DNA of 64,000 nucleotides from Pseudomonas sp. 7P_10.2_Bac1 (GTDB lineage: Bacteria > Pseudomonadota > Gammaproteobacteria > Pseudomonadales > Pseudomonadaceae): positions 1-64,000 of the forward strand of contig NZ_JANLNV010000063.1 of assembly GCF_025465935.1 (NCBI RefSeq), given 5' to 3'. A model generated the notes under the pieces. It searched no databases and was not told where the DNA came from. It saw nothing but the letters and a program-made list of their open reading frames with translations. The stretch's first letter is position 1. Every line of letters begins with the position of its first letter. Position numbers and translations under genes: made by a program. Positions 36,081 to 45,013 of the stretch are shown here, in pieces.

Positions 36081-37163
36081 ATGGGACAGCGTACGCCTTT
36101 GTATGACCTGCACCTCGCCCTTGGCGCGAAGATGGTCGATTTTGGCGGTTGGGATATGCCCCTGCATTACGGTTCGCAAGTTGAGGAGCACCACGAGGTG
36201 CGACGCGACTGCGGAGTGTTTGATGTCTCGCATATGACCGTGATTGACGTCACCGGGGATCAGGCCAAGGAATGGCTACAGCATTTGTTGGCCAACGATG
36301 TCGAACGTCTGAACACGCCCGGCCGCGCCCTCTACAGCGCCATGCTCAACGAAAACGGCGGTGTGGTTGACGACATGATCGTCTACCTGTTGCCGACGGG
36401 TTATCGGCTGATCGTCAATGCCGCCACCCGCGAGCAGGACCTGGCCTGGATGAACGCCCAGATGCAGGGCTATGACGTCCAGTTGCAAGAGCGCCCTGAG
36501 CTGGCGCTGCTGGCCATTCAAGGCCCGCAGGCACGGCATAAGGTGGCTGAGCTGGTAAGTCAGGCCCGCGGCCAGCTTATTCAGCAGTTGCAGCCCTTTG
36601 AAGGCCAGGTCAGCGGTGACTGGTTCATCGCCCGTACCGGTTACACCGGTGAAGACGGCCTGGAAATCCTCCTCCCGGCCGATCAGGCACCGGCGTTTTT
36701 CAACGATCTGGTCGGCGCAGGTATTTCTCCTATAGGCTTGGGCGCGCGCGATACCTTGCGTCTGGAAGCCGGCATGAATCTCTATGGGCAGGATATCCAC
36801 CTGTCTGTCTCGCCCCTTTCAGCCAACATGGCATGGACCATTGCCTGGGAACCTGCCTCGCGCAAGTTCATCGGCCGCGAAGCACTGGAGGCAGAAAAAG
36901 CCAACGGCTCACGGCTCAAACTGGTGGGTTTGGTGCTCGAAGAACGGGGTGTTCTGCGGGCTCATCAAGTCGTTCGCATCGCTGATGTTGGCGAAGGGGA
37001 GATCACCAGTGGTAGTTTCTCTCCTACGCTCAGCAAATCGATTGCGTTGGCCCGGGTGCCAATGGCAACGGCTGATCGCGCCGAGGTTGAGATTCGTGGC
37101 AAGTGGTACCCGGTGCGCGTGGTTAAACCGACTTTTGTTCGTCTTGGCAAAGCCTTGATCTAA
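36081..37163 (+). CDS. gcvT: glycine cleavage system T protein (aminomethyltransferase)
   Basis: Transfers the methylene group from the aminomethyl-lipoyl H protein to tetrahydrofolate, releasing ammonia. 360 aa with family motifs [30 protein letters not shown] in outline, FDVSHM (51-56), [13 protein letters not shown] and [23 protein letters not shown] precedes the ATG. gcvH follows after 62 bases; gcvP does not. Confidence 0.96.
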   Translation: MGQRTPLYDLHLALGAKMVDFGGWDMPLHYGSQVEEHHEVRRDCGVFDVSHMTVIDVTGDQAKEWLQHLLANDVERLNTPGRALYSAMLNENGGVVDDMIVYLLPTGYRLIVNAATREQDLAWMNAQMQGYDVQLQERPELALLAIQGPQARHKVAELVSQARGQLIQQLQPFEGQVSGDWFIARTGYTGEDGLEILLPADQAPAFFNDLVGAGISPIGLGARDTLRLEAGMNLYGQDIHLSVSPLSANMAWTIAWEPASRKFIGREALEAEKANGSRLKLVGLVLEERGVLRAHQVVRIADVGEGEITSGSFSPTLSKSIALARVPMATADRAEVEIRGKWYPVRVVKPTFVRLGKALI

Positions 37164-37225
37164 CGTTTACTGGCTGGCTCGCACAGGGTGCGCGCCGCTG
37201 ACATTTCTTCTTGAGGACACTGAAT

Positions 37226-37609
37226 ATGAGCAATATCCCTGCGGAACTGCGCTTTGCTGAAAGTCACGAGTGGGCACGTCTGGAAGCTGATGGCACGATT
37301 ACCGTAGGTATCAGCGATCACGCCCAGGAAGCGCTGGGTGATGTGGTGTTTGTTGAGCTGGCGGAAGTCGGCAAAGTCTTCGCCGCAGGTGATACCGCTG
37401 GTGTGGTGGAGTCGGTAAAAGCCGCTTCGGATATTTACTCACCGGTATCGGGCGAAGTGATTGCAGTCAACGAAGCGCTGGCGGATGCCCCTGAAGGGCT
37501 GAACGACGATTCGTACGCCAACTGGATCTTCAAGCTCAAGCCATCCAACACCGCCGAGCTGGAAAAACTGCTGGACGCTGCAGGCTACAAAGCCGCCATC
37601 GGCGAGTAA
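37226..37609 (+). CDS. gcvH: glycine cleavage system H protein
   Basis: Lipoylated carrier of the glycine cleavage complex. 127 aa; lipoyl lysine in [18 protein letters not shown] (Lys about residue 64), with the usual [28 protein letters not shown] start in outline. ATG 37226 has GAGGACAC upstream; a TTG five codons earlier is unlikely. A REPIN follows 12 bases past the stop. Confidence 0.96.
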   Translation: MSNIPAELRFAESHEWARLEADGTITVGISDHAQEALGDVVFVELAEVGKVFAAGDTAGVVESVKAASDIYSPVSGEVIAVNEALADAPEGLNDDSYANWIFKLKPSNTAELEKLLDAAGYKAAIGE

Positions 37610-37620
37610 ACCAAACCCCT

Positions 37621-37686
37621 GTAGGAGCGAGCTTGCCTCGCGATCTTTTAAAAGATCAAAAGATCGAGAGGCCAGCTCGTTCCTAC
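37621..37686. repeat. REPIN-like palindrome (GTAGGAGCGAG family), copy 4
   Basis: Arms GTAGGAGCGAGCTTGCC and GGCCAGCTCGTTCCTAC enclose GCGATCTTTT and AAAAGATCG. It lies between the converging gcvH and DegT aminotransferase genes, the same setting as the copy between ppk and ppx. Confidence 0.85.
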
Positions 37687-37699
37687 AGAGTTTCGCGTG

Positions 37700-38842
37700 T
37701 TAAGCGTTTTTCAATACTGTTTTAACCGCTTCTACAGAGCGCTCCACATCGGCCTTGGTCATTGCCGTAAACATCGGCAGTGACACGATTAAACGTCCTA
37801 CACGTTCGGCCACCGGCAACATCCCTTCCTTGAAACCACGCTCACGGTACAAGCTCAGCAAGTGAATCGGCGGATAGTGGTAACCGATGCCGACGCCCAA
37901 TGCTTGCATCTCTTTCATGAACGTCGCACGTGCTGGCTGGCCGTCTTTGCGCTCGGGCAAGACCAGTTGGAACAAATGCCAGTTGGTGTTGTTGAAGTCG
38001 GCCACCGGCAGCTGCGCACCGTATTCGGCTTCAAAGTCCGGACCGAAGCAGTCGAAGTAATGCTTGGCCAGCTCACGGCGGTGAGCCGTGATGGATTCGA
38101 TGTGGGCAAACTGGCCCAGGCCAATCGCCGCGGCAATGTCGGTCATGTTGAACTTGCCGCCCAGCACGTCTACGTCCAGGCCGTCAAAGCCGGTGCGGGT
38201 CACGCCTTGCAGGCGATATTTCTCAGCCAGGCGCGCTTCTTCTTCGTTGTTCAGCACCAGGCAACCGCCCTCGGATGAGGTGATGTTTTTGTTGGCCTGG
38301 AAGCTGAATGAAACGAAGTCGCCGCGGGCGCCAATGCGCTGCCCTTGCCAGCTCGACCCTAGCGCTTGAGCGGCGTCTTCGACCACGCGCAGGTTGTGCT
38401 TTTTCGCCAGTGCGTAGAGCGCGTCCATGTCTACCGGCAAGCCCGACAGGTACACCGGAATAATGGCTTTGGTGCGTGGCGTGATGGCGGCCTCCACCTG
38501 GGCCAGGTCGATGTTGCGTGTCACTGGATCGATATCGGCAAACACCGGCGTGGCGCCGACTTCGATGATCACGTTGGCGGTGGCCACCCACGAAATAGGC
38601 GTGGTGATCACTTCATCGCCCGCACCGATACCGGCGATGCGCAGGGCGATTTCCATGGTGCAGGTACCGGAGTTGAATGTGCGCACCGGGCGACCGCCAA
38701 AGTACTCGGACAATTGCGCCTCGAACGCCTGAACCTTTGGCCCGCTGGTGATCCAGCCCGAGCGCAACACGTCGCCTACGGCAGCAATAGTGGCTTCATC
38801 AATGGTGGGTTTGGAAAACGGCAGGAAAGGCAGAGAACTCAT
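37700..38842 (-). CDS. DegT/DnrJ/EryC1/StrS-type PLP sugar aminotransferase
   Basis: A pyridoxal-phosphate enzyme that transaminates nucleotide keto-sugars, ArnB-like in sequence. 380 aa: FSKPTIDEATIAAVGDVLRSGWITSGP start in outline, FNSGTCTMEIAL (56-67) phosphate site, VEDAAQALGSSW (154-165) and catalytic Lys about 185 in FSFQANKNITSSEGG. The frame extends 46 codons upstream, but GTG-free conservation begins at ATG 38842. No other sugar or LPS gene adjoins it; rmlB and rmlD are 19 kb away. Product unknown. Confidence 0.9.
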   Translation of the reverse strand: MSSLPFLPFSKPTIDEATIAAVGDVLRSGWITSGPKVQAFEAQLSEYFGGRPVRTFNSGTCTMEIALRIAGIGAGDEVITTPISWVATANVIIEVGATPVFADIDPVTRNIDLAQVEAAITPRTKAIIPVYLSGLPVDMDALYALAKKHNLRVVEDAAQALGSSWQGQRIGARGDFVSFSFQANKNITSSEGGCLVLNNEEEARLAEKYRLQGVTRTGFDGLDVDVLGGKFNMTDIAAAIGLGQFAHIESITAHRRELAKHYFDCFGPDFEAEYGAQLPVADFNNTNWHLFQLVLPERKDGQPARATFMKEMQALGVGIGYHYPPIHLLSLYRERGFKEGMLPVAERVGRLIVSLPMFTAMTKADVERSVEAVKTVLKNA

Positions 38843-38947
38843 AGAGGCTAGACGTCCGATGTGAATTTGGGTGAGTAAAGCATACCCAGCGCCTTGTTCA
38901 CAGCCGGTGAAAATTCTGTATGAACGCTGAATGAAATAACCCGTAGT

Positions 38948-39040
38948 CGCTGCCGCAGGCTGTGAAGGATTGCGCAGCAATCCGTTATCTCGAAGCCGGC
39001 GCGATTACCGGCGCGATTCTTAGCGCAGCCTGCGGCAGTG
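38948..39040. repeat. long palindrome of the GTCGCTGCCGCAGG family
   Basis: GTCGCTGCCGCAGGCTG on the left and CAGCCTGCGGCAGTGAC on the right enclose GGATTGCGCAGCAATCC and a GCGCGATTACCGGCGCG segment, so at least three nested hairpins are possible. It lies in the 215-base gap between the aminotransferase and the DUF2388 gene, both on the minus strand, and belongs to a different repeat family from the GTAGGAGCGAG elements. Confidence 0.75.
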
Positions 39041-39057
39041 ACGACACATGGTGAGCT

Positions 39058-39372
39058 TTACTCTGACGTGGCGTTTTTAACCAGAATCGCGTTGGCCAGT
39101 TCCATGTCGCTGACCTTCAGGTTCGGGTTGTCCGCACGCACTTGCTGCATCGCTGATTCAAGGTAAGGCCCGCGAATTTCGCCGTTGCTGGCAACAAAGC
39201 TACCGGCGTCATCTTGAGCGGCAATCACTTTGCGGTCTTTTTTGAACGTCAGGTAGGTCGAACCGGTTGTCGCCCCCGAAGACAGGACGTCACGCCAAAA
39301 ACCATCGGCCATGACTGAGCCGACAGGCAGGGACAGCAGTGCAATAGAGGCGACAGCATATTTGAGGCGCAT
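39058..39372 (-). CDS. DUF2388 family exported protein
   Basis: A 104-aa secreted or periplasmic protein. Signal peptide 1-22 (VASIALLSLPVGSVMA), then a domain with WRDVLSSGATTGSTYLTF and ANAILVKN. Recognised as DUF2388, a Pseudomonas family often found in several paralogues per genome; function unknown. Single-gene unit. Confidence 0.85.
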   Translation of the reverse strand: MRLKYAVASIALLSLPVGSVMADGFWRDVLSSGATTGSTYLTFKKDRKVIAAQDDAGSFVASNGEIRGPYLESAMQQVRADNPNLKVSDMELANAILVKNATSE

Positions 39373-39437
39373 GATGGGTGACTCCGAATAAGTTAGTTCC
39401 CTGTTTGATTGTAGATGTAGATAGGGAGTTCCCTACG

Positions 39438-39887
39438 TTATGACACCCGCTCCACGCTTAACACGGTGCCGTTTTGGGCGGTTACACGCACAGGGGTGCC
39501 GACTTCTGCGTCAGGTCCGACTGCCATCCAGACACCATCACCGACTTTGATCTTGCCCCGGCCTTCCACAATGGCTTGCTGCACGATAAACGTGCGACCG
39601 ATCAACTCGTGCCCGCGACTGTTCAGTTCAGGTTGGTTGCTGTTGGCGATGGTGTTGCGCTGGCGTTTCCACCACAACACCGCTGTGAGGATTGCCAGTA
39701 TGCCGAACAGGGGCAATTGCAGCGCCCAGGACAAGGCGGGAATCATAAATGTCACGGCCCCGACGATAAGGCCCGCAATGCCCACCCAAAGCAGATAACC
39801 GCCGGCACCAAACACTTCCAGGATCAATAGAATCGTGCCCAGCGCCAGCCAGTCCCAGTAGCTCAGGTTTTGCATGAACTCCCACAT
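39438..39887 (-). CDS. NfeD family membrane protein
   Basis: A 149-aa membrane protein with two or three N-terminal helices (WDWLALGTILLILEVFGAGGYLLWVG) in outline, and a C-terminal OB-fold (ELIGRTFIVQQAIVEGRGKIKVGDGVW in part). Short NfeD proteins pair with SPFH/stomatin proteins; the QmcA-like gene ends 3 bases upstream, so they form an operon and probably a membrane-microdomain complex. Confidence 0.92.
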   Translation of the reverse strand: MWEFMQNLSYWDWLALGTILLILEVFGAGGYLLWVGIAGLIVGAVTFMIPALSWALQLPLFGILAILTAVLWWKRQRNTIANSNQPELNSRGHELIGRTFIVQQAIVEGRGKIKVGDGVWMAVGPDAEVGTPVRVTAQNGTVLSVERVS

Positions 39888-39890
39888 GCA

Positions 39891-40811
39891 TCAGGCCTTT
39901 TTGTTATCGAAGGTCGCTTTGACGATTTCGCCGATACCCCCGACTGCACCGATGACCTGACTGGCTTCCAGTGGCATCAAGATGACCTTGCTGTTGTCGG
40001 CAGAGGCCAGTTGGCCCAGTGCATCGATGTATTTTTGTGCGACAAAGTAATTGATTGCCTGCACGTTGCCCGTGGCAATGGCTTCGGAAACCACTTGCGT
40101 TGCCCTGGCTTCTGCTTCGGCCTGACGTTCGCGGGCTTCTGATTCGAGAAACGCTGCCTGGCGGCCACCTTCGGCTTCGAGGATCTGCGCCTGTTTTTTA
40201 CCTTCAGCGGTCAAGATGGCGGAGGCGCGCAGGCCCTCAGCTTCAAGAATTTGTGCGCGCTTGATCCGCTCGGCTTTCATTTGTCCGGACATGGCGGCCA
40301 TCAGATCGGCCGGAGGGCTGATGTCTTTTATTTCGATACGGGTGATCTTGATGCCCCACGGTGCGGTGGCTTCATCGACCGTGCGCAGAAGCTTTTCATT
40401 GATACCGTCACGCTGGCTCAGCATCGCGTCCAGCTCCATGGAGCCGAGCACGGTACGGATGTTGGTTTGCAGCAAGTTGCGAATGGCGTGTTCGAGGTTA
40501 TTGACCTCATAGGCGGCTTGCGCCGTGTTGACGACCTGAAAGAAGCACACGGCATCGATTTGAACGGTGGCGTTGTCGGCGGTGATGACTTCTTGAGGCG
40601 GGATATCGAGCACGCTCTCCATCACATTGATCTTGCGTCCGATACGATCCATCACCGGGATGATGATGTTGAGGCCCGGTTTTAGCGTGTTGGTGTAGCG
40701 TCCGAAGCGCTCAACCGTCCACTGATAACCTTGCGGTACGACCTTGAAACCCATGAAAAGCAGGGCAATGGCCAAAGCGACAAATAACAGGACAACAGTA
40801 CCCACTTGCAT
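39891..40811 (-). CDS. qmcA: SPFH/stomatin-like protein QmcA
   Basis: A 306-aa inner-membrane scaffold protein of the SPFH (prohibitin) family, thought to organise membrane microdomains and modulate proteases. An N-terminal helix ([20 protein letters not shown], about 5-24) precedes the SPFH domain ([23 protein letters not shown] in part) and a coiled coil rich in EAEARATQV. The ATG at 40811 follows AAGGA; longer starts are inside an uninformative tail. Operon with nfeD. Confidence 0.93.
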   Translation of the reverse strand: MQVGTVVLLFVALAIALLFMGFKVVPQGYQWTVERFGRYTNTLKPGLNIIIPVMDRIGRKINVMESVLDIPPQEVITADNATVQIDAVCFFQVVNTAQAAYEVNNLEHAIRNLLQTNIRTVLGSMELDAMLSQRDGINEKLLRTVDEATAPWGIKITRIEIKDISPPADLMAAMSGQMKAERIKRAQILEAEGLRASAILTAEGKKQAQILEAEGGRQAAFLESEARERQAEAEARATQVVSEAIATGNVQAINYFVAQKYIDALGQLASADNSKVILMPLEASQVIGAVGGIGEIVKATFDNKKA

Positions 40812-40905
40812 AACCATTCCTTGTCTGGATGTGTGAGAGCTATAAGCGGGCCAAAGTTTAACCATCAAGCCAAATGCAAACTGATTAAATAATAGACAAA
40901 ACAAT

Positions 40906-42675
40906 TCAACATGCAGGTGTTACGCGCAATGTTTCAGCCAGAGTGGTCATGCCGGCGGTCACTTTTTGTGCAGCTGCCACCCGCAAAGGCCGCATGCCTT
41001 CACTGCAGGCTTCGCGGCGCAGGGCCGTGATATCGGTTTGCGGATTGATCAGTGCCTTCAGGCGGTCACTCATCAGCATGATTTCGTAGACGCCGGCCCG
41101 CCCGCAATAACCCGTGCCTCGACACTCCAGGCAGCCATTGGCCCGCCAGGCATGCGCAGGGGGTGTAGTGAGCGGGTCGGGCGCCAAGCCCTGCCAGTCG
41201 TGCGCGAGCATGGGCTGCTCGGTCTTGCACTCCGGGCACAATGTGCGGACAAGCCGCTGGGCCATCACGCCCAGCAATGTGGCCTTGATCAGATAAGGCG
41301 CAACGCCCAGTTCTTGCAGGCGGCTGATCGCACTGGGGGCGTCGTTGGTGTGCAGGGTGGACAGCACCAGGTGCCCGGTCAGGGCTGCCTGAATGGCAAC
41401 TTCGGCGGTTTCCAGGTCGCGGATCTCGCCCAGCATGATGATGTCGGGGTCCTGGCGCAGCAGGGCTCGCACCCCGCTGGCGAAACTCAGGTCGATGTTG
41501 GCGTGGACCTGCATCTGATTGAACGCCGGTTCAATCATTTCGATCGGGTCTTCAAGGGTGCACAGGTTGACCTGCGGGGTGGCCAGTTGCTTGAGCGTGG
41601 CGTACAAGGTGCTGGTTTTGCCGGAGCCAGTCGGCCCGGTGATCAGGATGATGCCGTTGGGCTGGCGGATCATCTGCTCCCAGCGCTGCAGGTCTTCGCC
41701 GTCAAAGCCCAGTTGATCGAAGCTTTTGAGCACCACCTGCGGATCGAAAATACGCATCACCAGTTTTTCGCCAAAGGCGGTTGGCAAGGTGGCGAGGCGC
41801 AGCTCCACTTCGGTTCCGGCCGGAGTTTTGGTTTTCAGCCGACCGTCCTGGGGTTTGCGTTTTTCGGCGACATTCATCCGCCCCAGGCTCTTGAGGCGGC
41901 TGACGATGGCCACCGTGACGTGCGGTGGGAACTGGTAGACCTGATGCAAGAGGCCATCGATGCGAAAGCGCACGCCGCCCTGTTCGCGACGGGGTTCGAT
42001 GTGGATATCGCTGGCCCGCTGCTCAAAGGCGTACTGAAAAAGCCAGTCGACGATATTCACAATGTGCGCATCGTTGGCGTCGGGTTCCTGGCCGCCGCCG
42101 CTCAGGGTCAACACTTGTTCCAGGTCGGTTGAGTGGCTGGTTTTTTGATCAAGCAGCGCGGCCCCGCTCACCGATTTGGCCAGTTGGTAAAACTCCGCGT
42201 TTAGCCGCTGGATCTCCAGCGGATTGGCAATCACCCGCTTGATCGGGCGCTTGAGCAAGTGTTTGAGGTCTGCCTCCCAGCGGCTGACCCAGGGTTGGGC
42301 GCTGGCAATAGTGATGGCGTGCTCATCGGCTGCCACGGCCAGGATCTTGTGGCGCTGGGCGAAGGCAAACGACATCAGCCCGGTTACCGTTGCGGCATCG
42401 ATCTTCAGCGGGTCGAGGCGCAGGTAAGGTTGCGCGAATTGCGCGGCGAGCCAGGCGGTCAGGGTTTCAAGGTCCAGGGTCTTGCCGGGGCGGGCAGGGT
42501 CTTCCAAGTGCTGATTGGCCAGAAACACCAGTGGATGCACATCGCTATTGAGCGGGTCGCGACTGCGGATCAATGCCTGCTCCGCACAGCCAGGGAGCAG
42601 GCGGCCTTGTGCGAGCAGGACGGGTAACAGTTGCTTGAGGGTGAGCCACTGGTCATGAGGCGGGGCATTGCGCAT
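40906..42675 (-). CDS. GspE/PilB-type secretion or pilus ATPase, orphan
   Basis: An assembly ATPase of the type II secretion/type IV pilus family, 589 aa. An N-terminal MshEN-type domain (1-150), Walker [11 protein letters not shown] (about 347-356), Asp box and Walker [15 protein letters not shown], His box [12 protein letters not shown], and a C-terminal zinc site ([16 protein letters not shown]). All catalytic motifs are intact. No other gsp or pil gene is adjacent. In P. aeruginosa an orphan of this kind occurs at the same place (PA5210, from memory). Confidence 0.93.
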   Translation of the reverse strand: MRNAPPHDQWLTLKQLLPVLLAQGRLLPGCAEQALIRSRDPLNSDVHPLVFLANQHLEDPARPGKTLDLETLTAWLAAQFAQPYLRLDPLKIDAATVTGLMSFAFAQRHKILAVAADEHAITIASAQPWVSRWEADLKHLLKRPIKRVIANPLEIQRLNAEFYQLAKSVSGAALLDQKTSHSTDLEQVLTLSGGGQEPDANDAHIVNIVDWLFQYAFEQRASDIHIEPRREQGGVRFRIDGLLHQVYQFPPHVTVAIVSRLKSLGRMNVAEKRKPQDGRLKTKTPAGTEVELRLATLPTAFGEKLVMRIFDPQVVLKSFDQLGFDGEDLQRWEQMIRQPNGIILITGPTGSGKTSTLYATLKQLATPQVNLCTLEDPIEMIEPAFNQMQVHANIDLSFASGVRALLRQDPDIIMLGEIRDLETAEVAIQAALTGHLVLSTLHTNDAPSAISRLQELGVAPYLIKATLLGVMAQRLVRTLCPECKTEQPMLAHDWQGLAPDPLTTPPAHAWRANGCLECRGTGYCGRAGVYEIMLMSDRLKALINPQTDITALRREACSEGMRPLRVAAAQKVTAGMTTLAETLRVTPAC

Positions 42676-42786
42676 GGACAGCTCCTGGGGACGTCTTCAA
42701 ACACCAGCGCAGACGTATCCTTGTCTGCGTTGTGTGAAGCCTAGTCACCCTGGGCTGATCATGGCCGGGGCAATCGTTGCGGGCTG

Positions 42787-43113
42787 TTACCCGGTTAGTG
42801 CGGACCTGGCCGGTTGAGCGGGTTCCAGCGTCATGTCGAACACGCTGATCAGATTGCGTAATTTTTCGCCAATTACCTGAGCGCGGTGCCAGCTTTGTTC
42901 ATCGCTGACAATTTCAATGCTGAAACTGTCTTCATCACGCATTACTTCAACCTGCTGAGGGATGAGCTGCTGCAAGGCAAACAGATTCAAAATCCGGCAC
43001 AGCACATCGGCTTCTGCTTCTGCCTGGATGATAAACCGCACGGCACACGGCGCTGCATGGCTGGCCCAGACATCGGGGCGGGTTGAGGGATGGACGGCTT
43101 CCAGAGGCGACAT
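42787..43113 (-). CDS. small ACT-like domain protein
   Basis: A 108-aa protein with a beta-alpha-beta-beta-alpha-beta pattern (AVRFIIQAEAEADVLCRILN, LIPQQVEVMRD, SFSIEIVSDEQ, AQVIGEKLRNLISVFDMTL), similar to ACT regulatory domains such as the small subunit of acetolactate synthase. No enzyme domain is attached. It is divergent from an AsnC-type regulator with 127 bases between, so it may be that regulator's target. Function is not established. Confidence 0.75.
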   Translation of the reverse strand: MSPLEAVHPSTRPDVWASHAAPCAVRFIIQAEAEADVLCRILNLFALQQLIPQQVEVMRDEDSFSIEIVSDEQSWHRAQVIGEKLRNLISVFDMTLEPAQPARSALTG

Positions 43114-43240
43114 GCAATTACTCCTGATTAGGCTGGAGAAATATTTACACGTCGGACGGGGTTTTTTTTATCTAAGATGTATCGATTAAGCGAAAGAAAG
43201 ACTTATTCAAGTCGCGACTAAATTATCCATAGGTATTTTT

Positions 43241-43708
43241 ATGCAAGGTGACCTCGACGCGTATGACCGGCGCATTCTCGCGCTTGTGCAAGAAGACGCT
43301 TCATTGTCCAGCGCACAGATTGCCGAACAGGTGGGGTTGTCACAATCGCCTTGCTGGCGGCGCATTCAGCGGATGAAAGACGAAGGCATTATTCGCGGGC
43401 AAGTGACTCTGCTGGACCGCAAGAAAATCGGTCTCAACACGCAGATTTTTGCCGAGATCAAACTGAACGCTCACGGGCGCTCCAACTTCACCGAATTTAC
43501 CGATGCGATTCGCGGTTTTCCCGAGGTGCTGGAGTGTTATGTGCTGATGGGCGCAGTGGATTTTTTACTGCGCATTGTTACGGCGGACATCGAGGCTTAT
43601 GAGCGCTTCTTTTTCGAGAAGTTGTCGATGGTGCCGGGCATTCAAGAAGTGAACTCGATCGTCGCGTTGTCTGAGATCAAATCCACCACGTGCTTGCCGG
43701 TTCAATGA
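43241..43708 (+). CDS. Lrp/AsnC family transcriptional regulator
   Basis: An amino-acid-responsive regulator, 155 aa: N-terminal winged helix (LDAYDRRILALVQEDASLSSAQIAEQVGLSQSPCWRRIQRM in outline; recognition helix near 30-42) and C-terminal RAM/ACT ligand domain (GFPEVLECYVLMGAVDFLLRIV in part). Divergent from the ACT-like gene. The gap between them is AT-rich and contains no obvious palindrome. It ends at a bidirectional terminator. Confidence 0.94.
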   Translation: MQGDLDAYDRRILALVQEDASLSSAQIAEQVGLSQSPCWRRIQRMKDEGIIRGQVTLLDRKKIGLNTQIFAEIKLNAHGRSNFTEFTDAIRGFPEVLECYVLMGAVDFLLRIVTADIEAYERFFFEKLSMVPGIQEVNSIVALSEIKSTTCLPVQ

Positions 43709-43717
43709 ATGGCGTGC

Positions 43718-43750
43718 AAAAAAAATGGCCTTCGCGAGGAAGGCCATTTT
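43718..43750. terminator. bidirectional intrinsic terminator
   Basis: AAAATGGCCTT, loop CGCGAGG, AAGGCCATTTT, with A/T runs on both sides. It serves the AsnC gene on the plus strand and the membrane-peptide operon on the minus strand. Confidence 0.93.
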
Positions 43751-43760
43751 CAAGCAGCTG

Positions 43761-43835
43761 TCAGTGAACGAACAGCGCAATCAGGATGATGATCGGGATA
43801 GGGATACCGAGAAAGAACAATAGAATCGAGCGCAT
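43761..43835 (-). CDS. 24-residue hydrophobic peptide
   Basis: ATG at 43835 follows CTGGAGAATAAAA (GGAG 8-9 bases upstream) and opens 24 codons: MRSILLFFLGIPIPIIILIA and then LFVH. It is one Pro-kinked transmembrane helix with an Arg near the N-terminus. It starts 15 bases past the stop of the membrane protein gene and is followed by a terminator, so it is the last cistron of that operon. Size and composition recall type I toxin peptides (Ibs, TisB) and membrane-complex small subunits. No function is known to me. Confidence 0.65.
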   Translation of the reverse strand: MRSILLFFLGIPIPIIILIALFVH

Positions 43836-43850
43836 TTTTATTCTCCAGAG

Positions 43851-44768
43851 TTAACGGTCATTGCCGGTTGTGAGGTAGGTCACGGCATCGCGACGGCGAC
43901 CACCGAAGGTTGCACACAGGCTGGCAAAGAACGCGCCCAGCAGCAGTGTGATAAAGGCCCACAAGGTGCTCCAGGCGGCAGCTTTGGCGGCCACGTCAGC
44001 CGCTTCCTTGGCTTTGACCTTGGCGTCTTCGATGGCCTGATGTGCTTTGCCATAGACTTGGTCAATGCGTTGCTCGGCTTCAGGCTGAGTCAGGTTGGTC
44101 CGCTGGGCAATGATTTGCGCCAGGTAGCCGCGATCGTCAGCATTCAGTTCGCCGTCCTGCAGGCCGCGAACCAGAATACGGCTGACAACCCCGCGTACAT
44201 CCTCCTCACTCAAAGACGTGCCGTTTTCATTGCGGAACAGGCTGTCGATGTAATAGTTCGGGCCTTTGTCTTCTTTGCGCATGTGCTCGCCGGCTGCACT
44301 GGCTGCGCTGCCCACTGCGGAGGCCGCGCCGGAAGCCACGTTGGCCGACGCCTGAACGCCGCTACCAATAGCGCTGCTCAGGGAACTTGCGATCAGCACG
44401 GCGGAGACGAGCGTGGCCACAGCCCACGACAAAAAGCCGTGTGCGGTGTCGCGAAAGTACACTTCATCGCCGTGCATGCTGGACCATTTGACCCGCAGGC
44501 GCCCCGCCAGATAACCGCCCATGCCTGAGGCAATGATTTGCGTCAGGGCCAGCCAGATAATTGCGGTGAAGCCCAGCGCTTTGGCGCCTACACCTTCATC
44601 GGCCCACGGTGAAATGGCCGAAAAGCCCAATCCGGCACCCAATAAAACCAGCAGTAGAGAGAGTGAAGCCGCGGCGGCGGCACCCGCAAAAATGGCGGCC
44701 CAAGACACGCCTGATTGGTTGGAGGAATCCTGCGGGGCAGGTGGATAGTGCTCTGTCGTCCCGATCAT
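43851..44768 (-). CDS. conserved membrane protein (PhnA-like in relatives)
   Basis: A 305-aa inner-membrane protein with helices at about 20-45 (WAAIFAGAAAAASLSLLLVLL), 55-80, 110-135 and the C-terminus (STLWAFITLLLGAFFASL). A small-residue segment (AIGSGVQASANVASGAASAV) follows the third helix and a charged amphipathic stretch of about 100 residues is probably cytoplasmic. Relatives are labelled PhnA-like; this is not the PhnA hydrolase. ATG 44768 has AGGAG ten bases upstream. The next cistron is a 24-residue peptide. Confidence 0.8.
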   Translation of the reverse strand: MIGTTEHYPPAPQDSSNQSGVSWAAIFAGAAAAASLSLLLVLLGAGLGFSAISPWADEGVGAKALGFTAIIWLALTQIIASGMGGYLAGRLRVKWSSMHGDEVYFRDTAHGFLSWAVATLVSAVLIASSLSSAIGSGVQASANVASGAASAVGSAASAAGEHMRKEDKGPNYYIDSLFRNENGTSLSEEDVRGVVSRILVRGLQDGELNADDRGYLAQIIAQRTNLTQPEAEQRIDQVYGKAHQAIEDAKVKAKEAADVAAKAAAWSTLWAFITLLLGAFFASLCATFGGRRRDAVTYLTTGNDR

Positions 44769-45013
44769 TATTGTTGTGCTCCTGAAATGAAATGAGGTGC
44801 AGCCTTCATTCAAGGAATTGCAGGGGGCATGCCAAGACCGATTTGCCAGTGAACTCTTTATATTTCAACGAGATAGGATTTAGACCGAAAACACCAATCA
44901 TGCAGCCTGCATGATTCAGGCAAATGCAAGCGGGCGTAATGCACTGGCACGGGGGAGACGGCGTGGCCGCGAGCCATTGAAAACGGGAGACCGTGGTCTC
45001 CCGTTTGGGGGTG

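Noticed and set aside
40966..42132. 388-aa plus-strand ORF antisense to the GspE-like gene
   Set aside because: Shadow frame; the opposite strand encodes intact Walker motifs.
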